Shown here one piece after another: positions 26,057 through 34,697 of a DNA stretch of 64,000 nt. Every line of letters starts with the position of its first letter. Position 1 is the first letter of the stretch. Location of the stretch: assembly GCA_948630815.1 (NCBI GenBank), contig CAPIEU010000004.1:74517-138516 (forward strand), in the 5' to 3' direction. The notes under the pieces were generated by a model, which was given only the letters and a program-made list of their open reading frames with translations, was not told the DNA's origin and searched no databases. The position numbers and the translations under genes were made by a program. This DNA comes from an uncultured Clostridia bacterium (GTDB lineage: Bacteria > Bacillota > Clostridia > TANB77 > CAG-508).

Positions 26057-26550
26057 ATGATAGAAAATGGATTTTTAATTCCTTATAAAGAAAAATATGA
26101 AGAAATTCCAATACAAACAACACATCTTGAGACTGTTTGTAACTATTTTTATGGTCTATGCGATAAACTTGGAACTAATAATGCACTTTCAATGTTGAAC
26201 TATGAAAATGAATCTCAAGCATTAATGCAACTATCAAATAATAAATTAGTACTAAAAATGATAGAAAAGTTAGGATGGATTGAAATATCAAAAAACGTGG
26301 GAGTCTTTATTTGTACTGGATTAACAAAAGAGTTAGAAATATATTGGGGGGGTATGAACAAGCAGGATTTGAATATATTCCTATGCATAAATATGAAGAT
26401 TTTGAAAAAGATTTATCAAAAGAAGAATTTGAAACATTTTTAGAACAACAGCATCTTAAAATAGACGAAGATCCAATAGAATTGATAACAAGGGGAAAAT
26501 ATAAAATATGTGATGTATATGAAAATCCAAAAACTGACATATTAAGATAA
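26057..26550 (+). CDS. Hypothetical protein, interrupted by a -1 frame change at a G7 run
   Basis: Behind AGGAGG, 16 nt after purH, an ORF of unknown family reads to ELEIYWGG and then loses frame. The natural continuation (YEQAGFEYIPMHKYEDFE, to 26550) is in the -1 frame. The junction is TAT TGG GGG GGT (run of seven G at about 26345-26351). Slippage by -1 on G GGG GGG rebuilds one 164-residue protein. An indel in the homopolymer (real or sequencing) or slippage are all possible. It is unlike the CGG sites in direction and sequence. Confidence 0.6.
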
Positions 26551-26570
26551 ATAATAGATAAACAAAAGTA

Positions 26571-26596
26571 GGAGTCCTAATGGACTCTTATTTTTT
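26571..26596 (+). terminator. Terminator
   Basis: GAGTCC-taat-GGACTC stem followed by TTATTTTTT. Confidence 0.75.
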
Positions 26597-26597
26597 A

Positions 26598-26658
26598 TAT
26601 TGTAGTAAATTACACTATTTTAAGTTAAATGTAGGGGCGAGCATTGCTCGTCTATGAG
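26598..26658. repeat. Dispersed intergenic repeat, copy 3
   Basis: TATTTTAAGTTAAATGTAGG followed by the palindrome CGAGCATTGCTCG and TCTATGAG. This is the best-preserved copy. Confidence 0.65.
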
Positions 26659-26775
26659 TCGAAGCCTCTCTTTTTTGTGTCCTTTTTGTAAATTTATTCT
26701 TTTATCAGTTCTAACGTAGACAAGACGTGAATATAATAATTTAGACAATAAAATTTAAGTAGAGGAGAGGTACCT

Positions 26776-27072
26776 ATGACTATTGAAGAAAGAAAAGGGT
26801 TATCAAACAATGTTATACAAAATCTAGTTTTAGAAAATAGAGGAAAATTATCTATATCTGGAGTTTTAGATGTTCTAAGTTTTGATGACCAAGTTGTTAT
26901 TGTAGAAACAGAACTTGGACTATTAACTGTTAAAGGAGAAGATTTAAGAATAAACAAATTAAGTATAGATACATCTGAAGTAGTAATAGAAGGAGAAATA
27001 TCTTGTATGAATTATAGTGAAAAAGATATAGAGAAAAAAGCAGGTAGCCTCTTAGGAAAAATTTTCAAATAG
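26776..27072 (+). CDS. yabP: Sporulation protein YabP
   Basis: A 98-residue YabP-family protein: NLVLENRGKLSISGVLDVLSF, then VVIVETELGLLTVKGEDL, a beta-rich fold. In Bacillus and clostridia yabP and yabQ are sigma-E genes for spore coat and cortex assembly in the mother cell. It precedes yabQ and divIC in the conserved order. GAGAGG lies upstream. Confidence 0.9.
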   Translation: MTIEERKGLSNNVIQNLVLENRGKLSISGVLDVLSFDDQVVIVETELGLLTVKGEDLRINKLSIDTSEVVIEGEISCMNYSEKDIEKKAGSLLGKIFK

Positions 27073-27087
27073 GTTTGGTGATAAAAC

Positions 27088-27579
27088 TTGGATAATCAAG
27101 CATATTTATTTATGATGTTTGTAATAAATGGTATTCTAATTGGATTATTATTTGATGTGTTTAGAATACTTAGGAAATCTTTTGAAACGAAAGATATTAT
27201 TACATACATAGAAGATGTATCCTTTTGGATGTTATCAGGGGGATTAACCCTATATTTCATTTTTTACTATAATAATGGCGAAATTAGATTTTATATCTTT
27301 TTAGGAATTATACTAGGAATTCTAATTTATATGTTAACAATTAGCAAATACATAATAAAGTTTAGTGTAACAATAATCAATTTTATAAAAGGCATAATTA
27401 ACAAAGTAGTTAAATTCGTATTTTATCCATTAAAACTAATAATAAATTTTGTAAGAAAACTATTATTTCGACCAATTTCTTTTATATGTATTAATATTAG
27501 AAAAAATCTTACTAAAAATACATCATGCTTATTAAATTTTGTAAAAAAAGGCAATAAAACATCAAAAAACGAGCAATAA
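27088..27579 (+). CDS. yabQ: Spore cortex protein YabQ
   Basis: A 163-residue membrane protein with YabQ features: three to four N-terminal helices (MMFVINGILIGLLFDVFRIL, SFWMLSGGLTLYFIFYYN), GEIRFYIFLG, and a basic C-terminal tail. The start is TTG at 27088 behind GGTTTGGTGA, 16 nt after yabP. YabQ is needed for cortex formation during sporulation. Confidence 0.88.
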   Translation: MDNQAYLFMMFVINGILIGLLFDVFRILRKSFETKDIITYIEDVSFWMLSGGLTLYFIFYYNNGEIRFYIFLGIILGILIYMLTISKYIIKFSVTIINFIKGIINKVVKFVFYPLKLIINFVRKLLFRPISFICINIRKNLTKNTSCLLNFVKKGNKTSKNEQ

Positions 27580-27678
27580 AAGAGGGATTTTTGCTAAATA
27601 TGTAGAAATATTATATAAGGGAAGTATCCGTAAGGATTTTTTATACTTATTGTAGATGTTTGGAGAGTAAAAACACAT

Positions 27679-27951
27679 ATGAAGATAAACAAATTATTGA
27701 AAAAGGTTTTTATTGTTGGGGTAGTGTTATATGTATCTGTAACTTTTATAAATCAGCAGAAATCTATTAATTCATACAATAACCAACAAGCAGTGTTGAA
27801 AAGTAAAATTAAAGAACAAGAGGAATATAATCAAACTTTGCTTGCTACTAAAGAAAATATATCATCACCAGAATATATTGAAGAATTAGCACGTGAAAAG
27901 TTAGATATGTATTTACCAAATGAAAAAGTATATATAGATGTTAATAAATAA
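27679..27951 (+). CDS. divIC: Septum formation initiator, DivIC/FtsB family
   Basis: A 90-residue bitopic protein: one N-terminal transmembrane helix (about residues 10-25), a coiled coil (QQKSINSYNNQQAVLKSKI), then EYIEELAREKLDMYLPNE, the FtsB/DivIC C-terminal motif. It acts in the divisome with FtsL and DivIB. The place after yabP-yabQ matches other Firmicutes. Confidence 0.9.
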   Translation: MKINKLLKKVFIVGVVLYVSVTFINQQKSINSYNNQQAVLKSKIKEQEEYNQTLLATKENISSPEYIEELAREKLDMYLPNEKVYIDVNK

Positions 27952-27980
27952 TCTATAGAACTATGTTTTATAGATTATTT
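27946..27980 (+). terminator. Terminator of the yabP-yabQ-divIC group
   Basis: A perfect 12-bp stem (27946-27957 with 27969-27980) that includes the divIC stop codon. Confidence 0.7.
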
Positions 27981-28140
27981 ATAGTTTATATCTGTTTAAA
28001 TTTGTATTCTCACAAAAAATCCAATAAAAATAGTAAAAAATGTAAATAAAATGAAAAAAATACTAGAGATATATTGTTTTATGTGATAAAATATCTACAT
28101 AAGGGAATTAGTAAAAATTGAACTATGGGGGAAAGTAAAT

Positions 28141-29520
28141 ATGGATTATGAAAATATGTCGCTAGTTGAGTTAAAACAATTAGCAAAAGAAAAAGGAATA
28201 AAAAATATTTCTAAACTAAGAAAAGAGGAGATTGTTATAGCATTACAAGATTTAGAAGGAATAACTACTGAAGTAAATGATATAAAAATTGAAAAGAAAT
28301 TAGAAACTGCAATAGATGTTACACCACTTAAAAATCAAACTCAAGATAAACCAGAAAAAGTACAAAGACCAGCAGATGGAAGCTATGTGCTTGCAAACGA
28401 TGACCAAATTGCTGAAGGGATACTTGAAGTTTTACCAGATGGATATGGTTTTTTAAGAGGGGATAACTATTTATCAACTCCAAATGATATATATATTTCC
28501 CCAATTCAAATAAGAAGATTTAAATTAGATACAGGAGACAGAATAAAAGGTATTTCGAGACAACCTAAGGAAGGTGAAAAATTTCCAGCATTAATATTTG
28601 TTGGAGAAGTAAATGGCGAAGCACCTGAAAATGCTTATAGAAGAAAATCATTTGATGATTTAACACCTATATATCCTCAAGAAAGATTACGTCTTGAAAC
28701 TACACCAAATGAATATGCAATGAGATTAATAGATTTAATTTCACCAATAGGAAAAGGGCAAAGAGGTATGATTGTTGCTCCACCAAAAGTTGGTAAAACT
28801 ACACTTCTAAAGAAAATTGCTAATAGTATAAGTGCAAATAATCCAGAAATAGAGTTAATAGTTCTTTTAATAGATGAAAGACCTGAAGAAGTAACAGACA
28901 TGAAACGTTCTATAAAAGGGGAAGTTATCTATTCAACATTTGATGAACTTCCAGAACACCATGTAAAAGTTGCTGAAATGGTACTAGAAAGAGCGAAAAG
29001 ACTTACTGAACAAAAGAAAGATGTTGTTATACTATTAGATAGCATAACAAGGCTTGCAAGAGCATATAACTTAGTTATACCATCGTCAGGAAGAACACTA
29101 TCTGGAGGTTTTGATCCAGGTGCATTACATAAACCTAAGAAATTCTTTGGTGCAGCAAGAAACATAGAGAATGGGGGAAGCTTAACAATACTTGCAAGTG
29201 CTTTAATAGAAACAGGAAGTAGAATGGACGAGGTTATTTTTGAAGAATTTAAGGGAACTGGTAACATGGAAGTACATCTAGATAGAAAATTATCAGAAAA
29301 ACGTATTTTCCCAGCCATAGATATAAATAAATCTGGAACAAGAAAAGAAGATTTATTATTAAATTCAAAAGAATTAGAAACAGTTTTTGCATTAAGAAAA
29401 GCATTGTCAAGTATGACTGTTTCAGAAGTTACTGAACAATTGTTGAATCAATTAGTTGCAACAAAAACTAATAAAGACTTTTTAGAAAGAATGGAATTTT
29501 TCTTGAAACAATTTAAGTAA
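28141..29520 (+). CDS. rho: Transcription termination factor Rho
   Basis: A hexameric RNA-dependent ATPase that ends transcription. The 459-residue protein has an N-terminal Rho_N/SAP-like domain (MSLVELKQLAKEKGIKNISK), an RNA-binding cold-shock-like domain (GILEVLPDGYGFLRGDNYL), Walker A (APPKVGKTTLLK) and Walker B (DVVILLDSITRLARAYN), and the Q/R-loop region. GGGGG precedes the start. No recoding site is present. Confidence 0.96.
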   Translation: MDYENMSLVELKQLAKEKGIKNISKLRKEEIVIALQDLEGITTEVNDIKIEKKLETAIDVTPLKNQTQDKPEKVQRPADGSYVLANDDQIAEGILEVLPDGYGFLRGDNYLSTPNDIYISPIQIRRFKLDTGDRIKGISRQPKEGEKFPALIFVGEVNGEAPENAYRRKSFDDLTPIYPQERLRLETTPNEYAMRLIDLISPIGKGQRGMIVAPPKVGKTTLLKKIANSISANNPEIELIVLLIDERPEEVTDMKRSIKGEVIYSTFDELPEHHVKVAEMVLERAKRLTEQKKDVVILLDSITRLARAYNLVIPSSGRTLSGGFDPGALHKPKKFFGAARNIENGGSLTILASALIETGSRMDEVIFEEFKGTGNMEVHLDRKLSEKRIFPAIDINKSGTRKEDLLLNSKELETVFALRKALSSMTVSEVTEQLLNQLVATKTNKDFLERMEFFLKQFK

Positions 29521-29528
29521 ATTATACA

Positions 29529-29558
29529 AAAAAACGGTTATTATAATAACCGTTTTTT
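29529..29558. terminator. Terminator of rho
   Basis: An AACGGTTATTA / TAATAACCGTT stem flanked by A6 and T6. Confidence 0.85.
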
Positions 29559-29596
29559 CGTATAATAAGTTAAAAAATTGAACTTATGTTGGATAA

Positions 29597-30298
29597 TCAA
29601 ATTTTAAAGATGTCATTAAGTTTTTCTCTTAATTTTATTAATTCTATGTCATTAATTACATTAGCCATTCCCAATATGTTTCTTGTTAATTGGTATGCAT
29701 TTGCTGCATGGTATTTGCTACTATTACATTTGTTTGCCAAAAAACTTATCCATTCTTCTGTAGTTTTTCTCTTTCTCAAAGATTTAGAGGATTCATAATA
29801 AAATTCTTCTAAAAGTTTACAAACTGTATGTATAGGATGTAATAATAGCAATGCAAAGTTATTTTGGATTAAATCTTCCTTAGATGAGTGCCATAACTCC
29901 ATTATACTATATTCAGTATAAGATTCGCTCAACTCATCAGATAAAAAATCTTTTGCAATACAATATGCAATAGAATATCTTTTGATACAAATTGGAACTT
30001 TTTTATCTATCCATATTTCTTTATGATGTTCCCAAGAAAAACTAGAATAATATCTAATATATTTGACAACGGGTAAAGAAACATTATCATAATAATCATT
30101 ACAATCATCATAATTGTCATATAATATCGTGATATTAAGTTTTTTTGCCAAAACAGATACATCATAGAATAGACAATTACCAAATTGTTCAATAAGAATA
30201 TTTTCTATTGCATTGTTCAATTTTAACAATACAATAGGGGAATTAGGCTCAGAAGAATTATACATCTCCAAAAGGATATTTTTCAAAATATTTATCAT
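29597..30298 (-). CDS. ImmA/IrrE-like domain protein without the HExxH motif
   Basis: A 233-residue protein. The layout (FYDVSVLAKKLNITILYD, KEIWIDKKVPICIKRYSIAYCIAKDFL) resembles ImmA/IrrE metallopeptidases, where the last segment would be RFTLAHELGH. Here the zinc ligands are missing (AYCIAKDFL), so it is probably catalytically dead or only distantly related. The C-terminal part (ISFLANKCNSSKYHAANAY) also resembles the end of that family. It stands alone, convergent to rho. Confidence 0.55.
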   Translation of the reverse strand: MINILKNILLEMYNSSEPNSPIVLLKLNNAIENILIEQFGNCLFYDVSVLAKKLNITILYDNYDDCNDYYDNVSLPVVKYIRYYSSFSWEHHKEIWIDKKVPICIKRYSIAYCIAKDFLSDELSESYTEYSIMELWHSSKEDLIQNNFALLLLHPIHTVCKLLEEFYYESSKSLRKRKTTEEWISFLANKCNSSKYHAANAYQLTRNILGMANVINDIELIKLREKLNDIFKI

Positions 30299-30446
30299 AG
30301 TGTTTTTCCCTTTCTGTAATTGTGAATTATCCTAGTAAATTATTTTACCACATGATTTTAACATATAAAAATGGTATTGTAAATAAAACTTAATTATTTT
30401 ATGATATTTGTGCAATTATATATAAAAACTTGTTGGTTGTCCTTAT

Positions 30447-30698
30447 ATGATACATATATACAATAATATTGATAGTACTAAATTAATGTTATATGAAATG
30501 ATAACATTAGAAGAAGAAAGAAGACGACCATATTATGTTGATAATGATTTTTATAAAAATAAGTATGGATTAGTTTCTAATGTAAAATATATGCGTATTA
30601 AAGTTCGTGATGTTACTGAATGGGAAACTTATAGTGAAATAGACAATGAAGATAATATTAGTAATATTATTTATTTAAAAAATTCTAAATTTTTTTAA
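30447..30698 (+). CDS. Hypothetical protein (83 aa)
   Basis: An acidic, tyrosine-rich small protein of unknown family (LYEMITLEEERRRPYYVDND). There is no clear RBS (TTGTTGGTTG upstream). It is divergent from the ImmA-like gene and could belong with it. Coding status is moderate. Confidence 0.4.
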   Translation: MIHIYNNIDSTKLMLYEMITLEEERRRPYYVDNDFYKNKYGLVSNVKYMRIKVRDVTEWETYSEIDNEDNISNIIYLKNSKFF

Positions 30699-31241
30699 TT
30701 TTCTATTTACAATAATTTATTTTTATGATATTAATAGATACATATTAAGACTATATATTAATAAATAGGGCATTTAAGAGAATGCTTATTAGATTTGGAT
30801 ATATTACATTGCACAAAATCAAAGTTTTGTGCAAATAAGAGTGGAATAAAAGATATATTATTTCAAATACATATCTATTCTTATGTTGTAGCTGACTTTG
30901 CTTGTATAATTTCTCTCTTTTTATCTGTTTATTTCTTTATTCATTAATTATTTTATTATTAGCTTTTATATTAAGTCTTTTTATAATTGCATTATAAATA
31001 TTTTTATTCTTCATTAACCTTATATTACTTAAATAAAAGACGCCTTTAAATCAAATTTTAGTTCATAAATTCAAAATATCCTTATTTTTTATATAAAACT
31101 ATATGTCTTTTTCATAAAAACGGCTTAAAATCGATTCTTGTGCGTCAATATTTTAGCAAAATATATCATTTTAATTTTTAAATTATTAATAAAAAGTAGT
31201 TTCGAATTTCCAAATGATATGTATAATTTTGGTGTCTTATA
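30699..31241. other. 540-bp gap without a convincing gene
   Basis: It contains a perfect hairpin TTGCACAAAA-tcaaag-TTTTGTGCAA (about 30812-30837). Otherwise very AT-rich sequence with stops in all frames. It could hold a small RNA, but nothing more can be supported. Confidence 0.35.
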
Positions 31242-32327
31242 TTAAACTAGTATATCAGCTATATAATTTGCAATAATTTTTGCTCCATTGTTGCAATCAG
31301 CTTGTAATACATTTTCTAAGCATTTATTAAGTTTTTTACTCTCAATAAATGTATGTAATTCATTATAGATTTTGCTTGGATTTTCGCATTTAAATCCAAA
31401 ATTATTTTTAACTACATATTCATAATTATTATTTTCTTGTCCTAGAACATGACCTGTAATTACTATAGCAGTTGCACTTTTTGTAGCTTCAAGTATCATA
31501 TTAGGGCCTGCTTTTGCAAGTATTATATGAGCATTTTCTAACAATTCATTCATATTGTTAACAAAGCTATAAATATTAACGTTTTCTCTTATTTTTCCTG
31601 ATTGTTGTTCTTTAATTAAAGCATTATACATTCTTTCATCTCTTCCACATACAACTGTAATAGAAACATTGTTCAACTTAGAAACTTCTTTAACATATTT
31701 TATATTTTTTCTTAAATTTACAGAAGGATTTACAAGTAAAATATTTACTTTATCTTCTATTGTTTTTGGAGTTGTTCTTTTTTTAATATCATTTCTAATA
31801 GGAAATCCAGACACAACTAACTTATTTTCATCTATTCCCTTTTGTATGTATGCTTCTTTTACTTCATTTGTTGGTACAAAAATACCAGTAGCATTTTTGT
31901 CAAACCAAACTATAGGAGGTTTTACTAAATCAATTACATTTATATAAAATGGAATATTTAGCTTTTCTTTTTTTAGAAAATGAGAAATTGCTTTTGTAAA
32001 CATACTATGTACTGAAATTATTAAATCTGGTTTAAAAGTACTAATTTCTTTTTTTAATTTTCTTTTAGATTTAAGATAAACTGAAAAGTGCATAGCATTA
32101 GGAAAAACTTGTGTAAACAAATAAGGTATATAGAAAAATATTGGACATCTTGTTGTTATTGGTATATATGAATTTTCAAGTATGTTTCCTATTTTTCCCA
32201 TCATTGTAAAACAATCAATTTGTATTGTTTCATAACCTAAGTTGTTAAGTCTTTTTTCAATTGCATTTGCTGCAGATTTATGTCCAGTACCAGTTCTTTC
32301 AGCAGTTAATATCATTACCTTTTTCAT
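31242..32327 (-). CDS. UgtP/MGDG-synthase-like glycosyltransferase (GT28)
   Basis: A 361-residue enzyme. The N-terminal MILTAERTGTGHKSAANAIE is the MGDG-synthase domain, and the C-terminal half has the GT28 pattern (VNILLVNPSVNLRKN, IILAKAGPNMILEA, NNNYEYVV). Such enzymes move glucose or galactose onto diacylglycerol on the inner membrane face, giving glycolipids and anchors for lipoteichoic acid. A family member acting on another acceptor is possible. No recoding site is present. Confidence 0.85.
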   Translation of the reverse strand: MKKVMILTAERTGTGHKSAANAIEKRLNNLGYETIQIDCFTMMGKIGNILENSYIPITTRCPIFFYIPYLFTQVFPNAMHFSVYLKSKRKLKKEISTFKPDLIISVHSMFTKAISHFLKKEKLNIPFYINVIDLVKPPIVWFDKNATGIFVPTNEVKEAYIQKGIDENKLVVSGFPIRNDIKKRTTPKTIEDKVNILLVNPSVNLRKNIKYVKEVSKLNNVSITVVCGRDERMYNALIKEQQSGKIRENVNIYSFVNNMNELLENAHIILAKAGPNMILEATKSATAIVITGHVLGQENNNYEYVVKNNFGFKCENPSKIYNELHTFIESKKLNKCLENVLQADCNNGAKIIANYIADILV

Positions 32328-32560
32328 ATTATTTCCTCACTTTTTAATTATTTTTATTATGTGTATAATTTATCATAATTATATAAAAAAGTAAATAATA
32401 ATCTTTTGTTACCATTTATTTTATATCTTTTTATTACCATTCAATCTTGCTATTAGTTTAAGAAAGGAAACATCTTTTTATAAAAAATTCTAAACATTGT
32501 ACAAAATTTTTCTGTTTTGATGTATAATTTAGTTAGCTAAAATAAATTTGGAGGTTTTAT

Positions 32561-33535
32561 ATGATTAATCGAGATGATAATCCAGAATATTTGAATTCTT
32601 TTTTAGATTATAGTATAACAATATTAAATAAATCACCTAACTCAATAAAGGAATATAATTATGACCTTGCTATGTTTCTTAAATATATAAAAATACACTT
32701 TGGACTTACAAACGAAACTGATTTTTCAAAAATTACTATAAAGGATATAGATTTAAATACAATAAAAAAGGTTACTTTAGACGATATACATGCATTTGTA
32801 TCATATCTTGCAACAGATTTAAGAAGCAAATCTGCAACTAGAGCAAGGAAAGTTTCTAGTATACGTATATTCTTTAAGTATTTATCAGCAAAAGCAAAAT
32901 TAATTGAAACTAATCCTGCTCAAAATTTAGAAACACCAAAGCAAGAAAAACGTGTGCCTAAATATCTTACTTTAGATGATAGTAAAAAATTATTAGATGT
33001 TGCAAGTAATGAAGATAATAGAAATTGTGAAAGAGATTATGCTATTACTACCCTATTTTTAAATTGTGGTATGCGTTTATCTGAACTTGTAAATATTAAT
33101 ATAAAAGATATTAAGTTTGATGATTGTAAAATGACAGTTATAGGTAAAGGTAATAAAGAACGTACTATTTATTTAAATAATGCTTGTATGAGGGCTGTTA
33201 AAGAATATTTATCTATTAGACCTAAAGATGGAGTTAAATATGATTCTAAAGATGCTCTATTTTTAAGTGAAAGACGTGAACGTATTAGTAATAGAACTGT
33301 ACAATATATTATAAAAAATGAACTAAGAAAAGCTGGACTTGATACAAATAAATATTCTGTGCATAAACTACGTCATACTGCCGCAACTCTTATGTACCAA
33401 TATGGAAATGTAGATATACGTGCTTTACAAGAATTACTTGGACATGCTAGTATTTCTACTACTGAAATATATACTCATGTTGAAAATGAAAGAGTTCGTA
33501 ATGCTGTAGAAAGCAATCCTTTAGCTAATATATAG
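32561..33535 (+). CDS. Tyrosine recombinase XerC/XerD-like
   Basis: A 324-residue site-specific recombinase. The N-terminal SAM-like core-binding domain (YLNSFLDYSITILNKSPNSI) is followed by a catalytic domain with Arg (NCGMRLSELVNI), HKLRHTAATLMYQYG, GHASISTTEIYTH and the tyrosine nucleophile. The size and context (no phage genes) favour a chromosome dimer resolution enzyme over an integrase. It starts behind TTGGAGG. Confidence 0.88.
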   Translation: MINRDDNPEYLNSFLDYSITILNKSPNSIKEYNYDLAMFLKYIKIHFGLTNETDFSKITIKDIDLNTIKKVTLDDIHAFVSYLATDLRSKSATRARKVSSIRIFFKYLSAKAKLIETNPAQNLETPKQEKRVPKYLTLDDSKKLLDVASNEDNRNCERDYAITTLFLNCGMRLSELVNINIKDIKFDDCKMTVIGKGNKERTIYLNNACMRAVKEYLSIRPKDGVKYDSKDALFLSERRERISNRTVQYIIKNELRKAGLDTNKYSVHKLRHTAATLMYQYGNVDIRALQELLGHASISTTEIYTHVENERVRNAVESNPLANI

Positions 33536-33617
33536 TTTTTATATTTACTTATAGATTTTATAAAATTTACTATTTACAAATTTGTACTTATACTTAAAAT
33601 ATTATATATCCTTATAT

Positions 33618-33652
33618 AAATGAGGCTACAATTTATGGTTGTAACCTCATTT
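33618..33652. terminator. Terminator after xerC/D
   Basis: AAATGAGGCTACAA pairs with TTGTAACCTCATTT around a short loop, between convergent genes. Confidence 0.8.
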
Positions 33653-33671
33653 TCCTACATCCCCCAAAAAT

Positions 33672-33974
33672 TTATATACAAGGTATAAGTAATTTCTGTC
33701 CTATTGATAGATTAGAATTGCTTATCTTGTTTATTCCTTTTATATTTTTTACAATATCTCTAACATCTTTATTTGTGTAATAAGAATTTGAATCTTTTTC
33801 CTCTTTTGCAATGGACCATAAAGTATCTCCATTTGATACATAAATTGTTTTATATGTTTTTTCTGTGTGTGAGAAACTGATATTGTTTATAAATAAACTA
33901 ACACATATTATTATTCCTAATATAATGACACTACTTCTTATAAATTTCGATAAATTAACTATTTTTAATTTCAT
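33672..33974 (-). CDS. LysM protein, YneA-like SOS cell-division inhibitor
   Basis: A 100-residue protein with one N-terminal transmembrane helix (about residues 12-30) and a LysM domain (TIYVSNGDTLWSIAKEE, then NLSIGQKLLIP). This is the layout of YneA, which delays septation after DNA damage. Its promoter carries a clostridial LexA-type box, supporting that role. GGGGG precedes the start. Confidence 0.8.
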   Translation of the reverse strand: MKLKIVNLSKFIRSSVIILGIIICVSLFINNISFSHTEKTYKTIYVSNGDTLWSIAKEEKDSNSYYTNKDVRDIVKNIKGINKISNSNLSIGQKLLIPCI

Positions 33975-34021
33975 TTTATATCCCCCTATTTATATACATA
34001 TATAGTTTTAAATTGTTTTTG

Positions 34022-34112
34022 TGCGAACATTTTTTCTTTTTACAAGTTTATTATAAACAAACAAAAGTTCTTTGTCAATACTTTTTGTAAAAAAAGTGAA
34101 AAAATGTTCGCA
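34022..34112. promoter_or_regulatory. 15-bp inverted repeats flanking the LysM gene promoter
   Basis: TGCGAACATTTTTTC (34022-34036) and GAAAAAATGTTCGCA (34098-34112) are exact inverted repeats about 60 bp apart, on either side of the promoter. Each contains a CGAACAT half-site resembling half of a Bacillus-type SOS box. Confidence 0.5.
34050..34078 (-). promoter_or_regulatory. Promoter with overlapping LexA-like box
   Basis: On the minus strand TTGACA (34078-34073), 17 nt and TATAAT (34055-34050) form a perfect promoter. Within the spacer is GAACTTTTGTTT (34070-34059), matching the clostridial LexA pattern GAAC-N4-GTTY. Confidence 0.75.
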
Positions 34113-34142
34113 TTGATTTTTATAAATATGAATTATAATAGA

Positions 34143-34174
34143 AAAACTCGCAATGCAATAGCATTACGAGTTTT
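34143..34174 (-). terminator. Terminator of the 34228 gene
   Basis: AAAACTCG and CGAGTTTT arms with inner ATGC/GCAT pairing. Confidence 0.7.
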
Positions 34175-34227
34175 GAATAACTTGTGAAGTTTTGCGATAA
34201 CAAAAGATACTTTCTTGAAATTTTAAA

Positions 34228-34578
34228 TTATTTTTCAGGATGATTAGCTGATTCTGTTACAAAATTAGAATAGTATTCTAATTTATTTTGCAGATCAACA
34301 TTAAGTTTATTTGATTCAACTAAGTCATCTGCAATTGTTATAACTTCTGCCATAGTAGTTGTGCATATAGCACATAAACCTGCTATTACCAAAAATTCTA
34401 CAATACTGACAATTATAAGTCTAACAATTATTGTATGATAAATATCTTTGTCAATAGGTATTTTTGGAAGCAATTTTTGGTCAAGTTGTGCCAACTTTGC
34501 AATATTTTCCTGTAGTCGCTTCAAATCATCTTCTTCATCGCGCTCCCGTATTCTTTTAATTTCTTCAATACTTTTCAT
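34228..34578 (-). CDS. Hypothetical membrane protein (116 aa) with a CGG arginine codon, probably imported
   Basis: The start at 34578 follows AGGAGG. It has a charged coiled N-terminal part, one or one and a half transmembrane helices (IIVRLIIVSIVEFLVIAGLC) and a polar tail. The family is not recognised. Codon 11 is CGG (34546-34548) in an Arg/Glu-rich helix, where arginine fits and a +1 shift fails within a few codons. The N-terminal codon use (CGC, CGA, CAG, TTG) is unlike the neighbours. Confidence 0.65.
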   Translation of the reverse strand: MKSIEEIKRIRERDEEDDLKRLQENIAKLAQLDQKLLPKIPIDKDIYHTIIVRLIIVSIVEFLVIAGLCAICTTTMAEVITIADDLVESNKLNVDLQNKLEYYSNFVTESANHPEK

Positions 34579-34697
34579 ATACTCCTCCTTTAAATATAAA
34601 TAGAGCATTATCAACATTGTATCGATAGTATTATATCACAATATAAAAGTTATGTAAAGTAAAAGAGAATGTAAAATATATACATCCTCTTTTATAT

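Noticed and set aside
32561..33535. Tyrosine recombinase as an integrase of a prophage or ICE
   Set aside because: No phage or conjugation genes are adjacent, and its size and neighbours fit a housekeeping XerC/D-type enzyme.
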